From Acidimicrobiales bacterium (lineage in GTDB: Bacteria; Actinomycetota; Acidimicrobiia; Acidimicrobiales; Aldehydirespiratoraceae): a DNA stretch of 9,385 bases. The translations under genes and the position numbers were made by a program. The stretch spans positions 1 through 9,385 of the forward strand of contig BQJV01000094.1 in the NCBI GenBank assembly GCA_021604885.1, in the 5' to 3' direction. Below, in pieces: positions 5,678-9,385 of this stretch (within the stretch, counting starts at the first letter, position 1; each line of letters begins with the position of its first letter). Below the pieces are notes generated by a model, which saw nothing but the letters and a program-made list of their open reading frames with translations, was not told the DNA's origin and ran no database searches.

Positions 5678-6463
5678 GTGAAGATTCCGGAGTACATCGA
5701 ATGCGTCGCCGCCGAGGGTGATCGCTTTGCCGGCGCCGCGGATCGCGTCGAACTCGACACCACCATCGCGGCGTGTGACGGATGGGACATGCGCGCCCTC
5801 ATTCGCCATCTCGGCCTCATCCACCTCTGGGCAGCAGCGCATGTTGCCTTCTCCACCGACGACTGGCTCGATGCCGACGACATCCCCGACATGGCTCAGT
5901 ACTGGCCGGAGTTGGGCGCATCGTGGCCCGACGACGAGAAGCTCGTCGAGTGGTACCGCCGGACGAACGGGAATCTCGTGCGAGTGCTCCAGTCGGCACC
6001 CGACGATCACCAGTGCTTCAGCTTCCTGCCGGCACCCACACCGGTCACGATGTGGGCACGCCGACAGGCCAGCGAGATCGCCATTCATCGCTTCGACGCC
6101 GAACAGGCCGGCGGGCTTCCCACGCACTTCGAGGCCCCATTCGCGGTCGACATGCTCGACGAGCTGCTGTCGGGATTCGCGCAGCGGCCGCGCAGCACCA
6201 GCATCGCCGCGGCGACCGCGCAGGTCCTGGGTGTCCGCGCCTCCGACGTCGACGAGCACTGGCACCTCACGATCGATGGTGACCGAATCAGGACGTCGCG
6301 TGAGCGAGGCGACGCCGACCTGATGGTCACCGCCACCGCCGCGGAGCTGTACCTCCTGATGTGGAACCGGGCCGACGAATCGATCGCGACCCTGGAGGGC
6401 GATCCGAGCGTCCTGGGGCTGTGGCGAGAGTCCTGCCGAGTCCGCTGGTCCGGCGGGGAATAG
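5678..6463 (+). CDS. Maleylpyruvate isomerase family mycothiol-dependent enzyme (MDMPI / DinB-like)
   Basis: The 261-residue product shows the two-part layout of this actinobacterial family. The N-terminal four-helix DinB-like bundle includes AACDGWDMRALIRHLGLIH (31-48) and WARRQASEIAIHRFDAE (126-142). H44, E133 and H137 sit where the reference maleylpyruvate isomerase of Corynebacterium binds zinc (His, Glu-x3-His). The C-terminal part (about 194-257) is SCP2-like, with HWHLTIDGD and DADLMVTATAAELYLLMW. Family members use mycothiol as thiol cofactor for isomerisation or conjugation, and most have no known substrate. GTG at 5678 is chosen because GGAGGA lies four bases upstream and a clear promoter precedes it; the frame upstream is antisense to padR. 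Divergence from a PadR gene with shared operators suggests induction by a small ligand, perhaps the substrate. The strong hairpin after the stop implies a single-gene transcript. Confidence 0.9.
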   Translation: MKIPEYIECVAAEGDRFAGAADRVELDTTIAACDGWDMRALIRHLGLIHLWAAAHVAFSTDDWLDADDIPDMAQYWPELGASWPDDEKLVEWYRRTNGNLVRVLQSAPDDHQCFSFLPAPTPVTMWARRQASEIAIHRFDAEQAGGLPTHFEAPFAVDMLDELLSGFAQRPRSTSIAAATAQVLGVRASDVDEHWHLTIDGDRIRTSRERGDADLMVTATAAELYLLMWNRADESIATLEGDPSVLGLWRESCRVRWSGGE

Positions 6464-6466
6464 AGC

Positions 6467-6490
6467 GGCCACTCCCGGCTCGGGATGGCC
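6467..6490 (+). terminator. Hairpin terminator candidate after the mycothiol-dependent-enzyme gene
   Basis: GGCCA-c-TCCCG at 6467-6477 pairs with CGGGA-TGGCC at 6481-6490 across the three-base loop GCT, giving ten base pairs with one bulged C. It begins three bases after the TAG stop and ends 15 bases before the next gene's -10 box. No T-run follows, as is common for actinobacterial hairpins. The in-frame ATG at 6485 lies inside this stem, arguing against its use as a start. Confidence 0.6.
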
Positions 6491-6505
6491 CGCGAGGCGA
6501 GGAAG

Positions 6506-6517
6506 TACAGTCGCCGG
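6506..6517 (+). promoter_or_regulatory. Candidate leaderless promoter of the PLP decarboxylase gene
   Basis: TACAGT at 6506-6511 fits TAnnnT and is followed by six bases and the ATG at 6518, so the message would begin at or beside the start codon. No Shine-Dalgarno is placed for this ATG and no -35 is visible. The layout parallels TACGGT-N7-ATG before the SnoaL-like gene. Confidence 0.5.
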
Positions 6518-7900
6518 ATGAGCGGCCTTCCTCTCGAGCCGAGCGCAGCCGATCGCGACGAACTCAGCGGCGGGATCCTCGAGTTCCTGCACCGGTGGAT
6601 CGATGCACGGGACGGAGCGCCGGCGTCGTGGCCGGAGCCCGATGGCGCACTCATCGACTCGCTGCTGCGGGCGCCGAGCGTCGACGGCATAGCGCTCGAC
6701 CAGCTGCTCGACGCGGTCGGCCGGGCGGCCGACACCGGATTCGACACCGCGGGCGGGGCGATGCTGTCGTACATTCCGAGCGGCGGGCTCTACACCGCGG
6801 CACTGGGCGGCCTCGTCGGAAGCGTCACGAACCAGTACACCGGCGGCGCCCACGCCAGCCCCGGGATGACCGCGATCGAGGAGTCCGTCGTCCGGTGGAT
6901 GGTCGCCCTGTTCGGCCTTCCCGCCACGGGTGGCGGCGTGTTGCTGTCCGGTGGCTCGATGGCGAACCAGGTCGCCGTCGTGACGGCCCGGTCGAAGCTC
7001 GGCGACGACTTCCGCGACGGGGTCGTCTACTGCTCGACGCGAACCCATCATTCGGTCGAGAAGGCCGCCCGCATCGCGGGCATCGGCGCGGACCGCGTCC
7101 GCCTGATCGCGTCCGACGAGCACCGTCGACTCGACATGGACGCCCTCGCGCGGCAGGTCGCGGAGGACACGAACAACGGACTGCGCCCGATGATGATCGT
7201 GGCGAACGCAGGCACGACCGACACCGGCGCGATCGACCCGCTCAACGCGTGTGCGGACATCGCGGCCGCGTCCGGCGCGTGGTTCCACGCCGACGCGGCC
7301 TACGGCGGCTTCTTCCAACTGACCGAGCGCGGCCGAGCCCGGCTCTCCGGCATCGAACGGGCCGACTCGATCACCGTCGACGCCCACAAGTCGTTGTTTC
7401 TGCCCTTCGGCGTCGGTGGCTTGCTCGTGCGCGATCGCGCCGCCGTGGTCGAGGCACATCAGGGACGAGGCGCCTACATGCAGGATGTCCCGTCGACCGA
7501 CCTACCGCACTACATGGAGATGGGCCCGGAGCTCACCCGGCCGAATCGTGGCCTCCAGGTCTGGCTGGCGCTCAACCTGCACGGCACCGACCGCTTTCGC
7601 GACGAGCTCGACCGGATGCTCGATCTCGCCGAGCACGCCGCCGCCCGCCTCGCGTCGACTCCCGGCGTCGAGCTGCTCGATGCCCCGGAGCTCTCGGTCG
7701 TCGCACTCCGGGCTGCCGCCGGCGACGACGACACCCGCCGCCTGCTCGACGTGCTGGTCTCCTCCCGCGAGGTGCACGTGTCGAGCACCACGATCGACGA
7801 CCGCGTCTACGTTCGACTGGCCTTCCTGAGCCAGCGCACGACCACGGCGATCGCCGATCGCGCCATCGAGCTCATCGCCTCCGCGGCGTCGGCCGACTGA
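6518..7900 (+). CDS. Group II pyridoxal-phosphate-dependent decarboxylase (aromatic amino acid / glutamate decarboxylase superfamily)
   Basis: This 460-residue enzyme has the fold-type I landmarks of group II decarboxylases in order: a substrate-side AMLSYIPSGG (81-90), LLSGGSMAN for phosphate binding (142-150), THHSVEKAA with the cofactor-stacking histidine (176-184), NAGTTDTGAID (230-240), HADAAYGG with the pyridine-nitrogen aspartate D259, and VDAHKSLFLPFG with the Schiff-base lysine K291. Such enzymes remove the alpha-carboxyl group of an amino acid in the cytoplasm and release an amine, though some relatives are aldehyde synthases. The length is typical of the aromatic amino acid decarboxylase branch, but the substrate cannot be assigned. 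The ATG at 6518 is chosen over 6485 because a TAnnnT box ends six bases upstream and the earlier ATG lies in the preceding hairpin. The neighbours give no pathway clue, and it seems to be transcribed alone. Confidence 0.93.
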   Translation: MSGLPLEPSAADRDELSGGILEFLHRWIDARDGAPASWPEPDGALIDSLLRAPSVDGIALDQLLDAVGRAADTGFDTAGGAMLSYIPSGGLYTAALGGLVGSVTNQYTGGAHASPGMTAIEESVVRWMVALFGLPATGGGVLLSGGSMANQVAVVTARSKLGDDFRDGVVYCSTRTHHSVEKAARIAGIGADRVRLIASDEHRRLDMDALARQVAEDTNNGLRPMMIVANAGTTDTGAIDPLNACADIAAASGAWFHADAAYGGFFQLTERGRARLSGIERADSITVDAHKSLFLPFGVGGLLVRDRAAVVEAHQGRGAYMQDVPSTDLPHYMEMGPELTRPNRGLQVWLALNLHGTDRFRDELDRMLDLAEHAAARLASTPGVELLDAPELSVVALRAAAGDDDTRRLLDVLVSSREVHVSSTTIDDRVYVRLAFLSQRTTTAIADRAIELIASAASAD

Positions 7901-7930
7901 GCGTCACTCGCCTGCGCATTCGTCGACGGC

Positions 7931-7936
7931 TAGCTT
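7931..7936 (+). promoter_or_regulatory. Candidate -10 box for the VWD-like lipoprotein gene
   Basis: TAGCTT fits TAnnnT in the 100-bp gap after the decarboxylase. It lies 64 bases before the ATG, leaving a leader that ends in the AAGGAG ribosome binding site at 7991-7996. No clear -35 or terminator is seen in the gap, so read-through from the decarboxylase gene is also possible. Confidence 0.3.
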
Positions 7937-8000
7937 CACACCAACGGCGAGAGAACGATCGAGCGGGACGCCGCGAGCGCGCTCGAACCCAAGGAGAACC

Positions 8001-9385
8001 ATGTCCGAGTCGAGCCCCGAGCATTTCGCGGGTCGCCTGTGGGCGATTGCCTTGGTCCTGGCGATGATCGCCGCCGGGTGCAGCGACTCCGGAAGCGACG
8101 ACGCGGAATCGCCGGCGTCCACGACATCGTCCACGCCCTCACCGGGCGCGGACCCGGCCACCGAATCTGCGTCGGTCGATGAACTCGTCGCGGCCGCAAT
8201 CGGCGAGGGTGTGGACACGCAGGATTTCCAGTTCCTCGTCGACATCGCCGTGGTCGACGACACCGACGCCGAAACCAGCTTTTTCGAGGACGCACTCGCA
8301 CGGGCCGACGAGGGTCGCGGTGACCCGGTCGATCTCGACAACGGACTCCTCTACGTGCCGACCGACAGCGTCGAGGGTGCCATTGTCGACGCGGACGGAT
8401 CCCCGGTGCCCGGAGCGTCGATCGGCTTCGGCCTGCTCGAGGTTGCCGACGGCGACGCCAGTCGAGCGGCAGTTCCCGAGCAATGGGTCGCGGACACGAC
8501 CAGCGAAGCGCTGGAGACGAGCCGTGCCCTGGTGATGTTCAGCACCACCCGCCGGTCCGAGGGCGCGACCCACATCGGCTTTGGCGATCGATTCGAGCTC
8601 GACATCACGTTCGTCGCCGACGTCGCCCCCGGCGACACCGTGCGTCAGACCACGATGCACGGACAGGCGTTGCGGCTCGCCGGCGAGGACGCGACCGCTG
8701 ATGACCAGGACATCTTCACGGCCCGAATCGCTGCCGGCTCCGCGGGAGTTGTGACCACGGTCGACGACGGTGTGGTGTTTCCCGAGATCACGGTGACCGA
8801 CTCGGTCGCGATCGAAGGCTCGACCAAGACGCAGACCGCGATCAAGGCCGGGCTCGGGGCAGCGGTGATCACCGCCGCCTTCGTCGTGACGGCTGCGGTC
8901 TGCCTCGAAACGGTCGGGTTGGGCTGCGCCGCCAGCGTGATCTTCGTGGTCCCCCGCCTCAAGTTCGTGCGGGACCAGATCCGCAAAGGCAACGACCCGG
9001 ATTGTCCGGGCACGAGGTTCCCCGGGGCGAGCGGACCCGGTGGCGGCCGCGACACCTCCCCCGGCGGCGGCGGTGACGGCTTCCTCGCCGAGGGCGTGGC
9101 GTTCCGGCAACCCACATCCGACGACGAGGCTCACCCGGTGCAGTTGGGGCCCGCAACCCACGCACCGTCCGACGGGACCTACACCCTCGTCGCCGCTGTC
9201 GCCCAGGAAGACGACGGAGGCGGCGACGGGGTTGGCGGAGATGGCGACGGTGACGGGGGCGGCGGAGACGGTGGCGGCGGAAGCGGAGGCGGCGGCTGCG
9301 GCGGGCCGAGCGCCGGAGGCGACATCCATCTGCGCACCATCGACGGCACCGCCTACGACCTGCAGAGTGTCGGCGAGTTCGTCAT
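8001..9385 (+). CDS. Large lipoprotein entering a von Willebrand factor type D-like domain, partial at the 3' end
   Basis: The frame is open from ATG at 8001, with AAGGAG four bases upstream, to the right edge, giving 461 visible residues. A lipoprotein signal ends in MIAAGC with Cys27 as lipidation site, then a Ser/Thr/Pro/Asp-rich spacer of about 30 residues. Near 123-140, VEGAIVDADGSPVPGA resembles the opening of a carboxypeptidase-regulatory-like beta module. Residues 284-317 form a long hydrophobic stretch with C301 and C309, which could be a buried or membrane-inserted helix pair. A Gly/Asp-rich linker (404-440) leads into GDIHLRTIDGTAYDLQSVGE (440-459), the start of a VWD domain (consensus GDPH-x-TFDG-x2-YD-x-Q-x-VGEF). 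VWD domains are extracellular, disulfide-rich modules of adhesive or polymerising proteins. A cell-surface adhesion or matrix role is inferred. Antisense open frames here follow from GC bias. Confidence 0.85.
   Translation, partial: MSESSPEHFAGRLWAIALVLAMIAAGCSDSGSDDAESPASTTSSTPSPGADPATESASVDELVAAAIGEGVDTQDFQFLVDIAVVDDTDAETSFFEDALARADEGRGDPVDLDNGLLYVPTDSVEGAIVDADGSPVPGASIGFGLLEVADGDASRAAVPEQWVADTTSEALETSRALVMFSTTRRSEGATHIGFGDRFELDITFVADVAPGDTVRQTTMHGQALRLAGEDATADDQDIFTARIAAGSAGVVTTVDDGVVFPEITVTDSVAIEGSTKTQTAIKAGLGAAVITAAFVVTAAVCLETVGLGCAASVIFVVPRLKFVRDQIRKGNDPDCPGTRFPGASGPGGGRDTSPGGGGDGFLAEGVAFRQPTSDDEAHPVQLGPATHAPSDGTYTLVAAVAQEDDGGGDGVGGDGDGDGGGGDGGGGSGGGGCGGPSAGGDIHLRTIDGTAYDLQSVGEFV
9210..9320 (+). 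repeat. Low-complexity Gly/Asp codon tract inside the VWD-like lipoprotein
   Basis: About 37 codons are almost all GGN and GAC/GAT, encoding a flexible Gly-Asp-rich linker between the body of the lipoprotein and the VWD-like domain, with one cysteine (C433) near its end. The nucleotide repeats are imperfect (GGCGGCGGA, GACGGTGAC variants), so length change by slippage is possible but not shown. Confidence 0.8.

Noticed and set aside
5630..7459. Minus-strand frame of 609 codons
   Set aside because: It lies opposite the MDMPI and decarboxylase genes, whose catalytic residues are intact, and its translation shows no known motif.
9210..9320. GGN/GAN tract as a CRISPR or tandem-repeat locus
   Set aside because: The units are irregular, without spacers, and continue in frame as a Gly/Asp protein linker.
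8139..9329. Minus-strand frame of 396 codons
   Set aside because: It is the shadow of the VWD-like lipoprotein frame, which has a ribosome binding site, signal peptide and VWD motif.

Overview
The window is GC-rich throughout. Genes use ATG, GTG and probably one CTG start, some genes look leaderless, and one gene belongs to the mycothiol-dependent maleylpyruvate isomerase fold. Together this points to an actinobacterium. The mix of a CYP153-type P450, SDR, SnoaL-like and EthD-like proteins with TAnnnT boxes directly upstream of ATG resembles Acidimicrobiia (Ilumatobacter-like) genomes, but that placement is inference and no rRNA or marker gene supports it here. No tRNA, rRNA, CRISPR array, insertion sequence or phage gene was seen, and no gene-free gap reaches 300 bases.

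Layout. Positions 1-1728 (minus strand) hold a CYP153-like cytochrome P450 followed by a partial PrmA-like methyltransferase that runs off the left edge; the two overlap at CTGA. A short-chain dehydrogenase (1798-2562, plus) diverges from the P450, and a SnoaL-like small protein (2615-3031, plus) follows it. An EthD-like protein (3054-3749, minus) converges on the SnoaL-like gene across a hairpin whose arms contain both stop codons. A secreted lipoprotein (3862-4956, plus) has a repeat-like N-terminal domain and an SGNH-hydrolase-like body.

The best regulatory unit is at 4973-6463. A PadR repressor gene (minus) and a mycothiol-dependent-enzyme gene (plus) diverge from a 57-bp interval. That interval holds two perfect palindromes sharing the core CTGCA-N3-TGCAG, centred 23 bp apart and laid over a TTGACA-type promoter. 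A strong hairpin at 6467-6490 ends this unit. It is followed by a group II PLP-dependent decarboxylase (6518-7900) and a large lipoprotein (8001 to the right edge) that enters a von Willebrand factor type D-like domain at the window end.

How they fit together. The P450, SDR, SnoaL-like and EthD-like genes form a loose oxidative-catabolism neighbourhood, plausibly acting on hydrocarbons or other hydrophobic carbon, but no ferredoxin or reductase for the P450 is present. PadR and the mycothiol-dependent enzyme look like a self-contained ligand-responsive detoxification or catabolic switch. The two lipoproteins are envelope proteins with no visible link to the enzymes.
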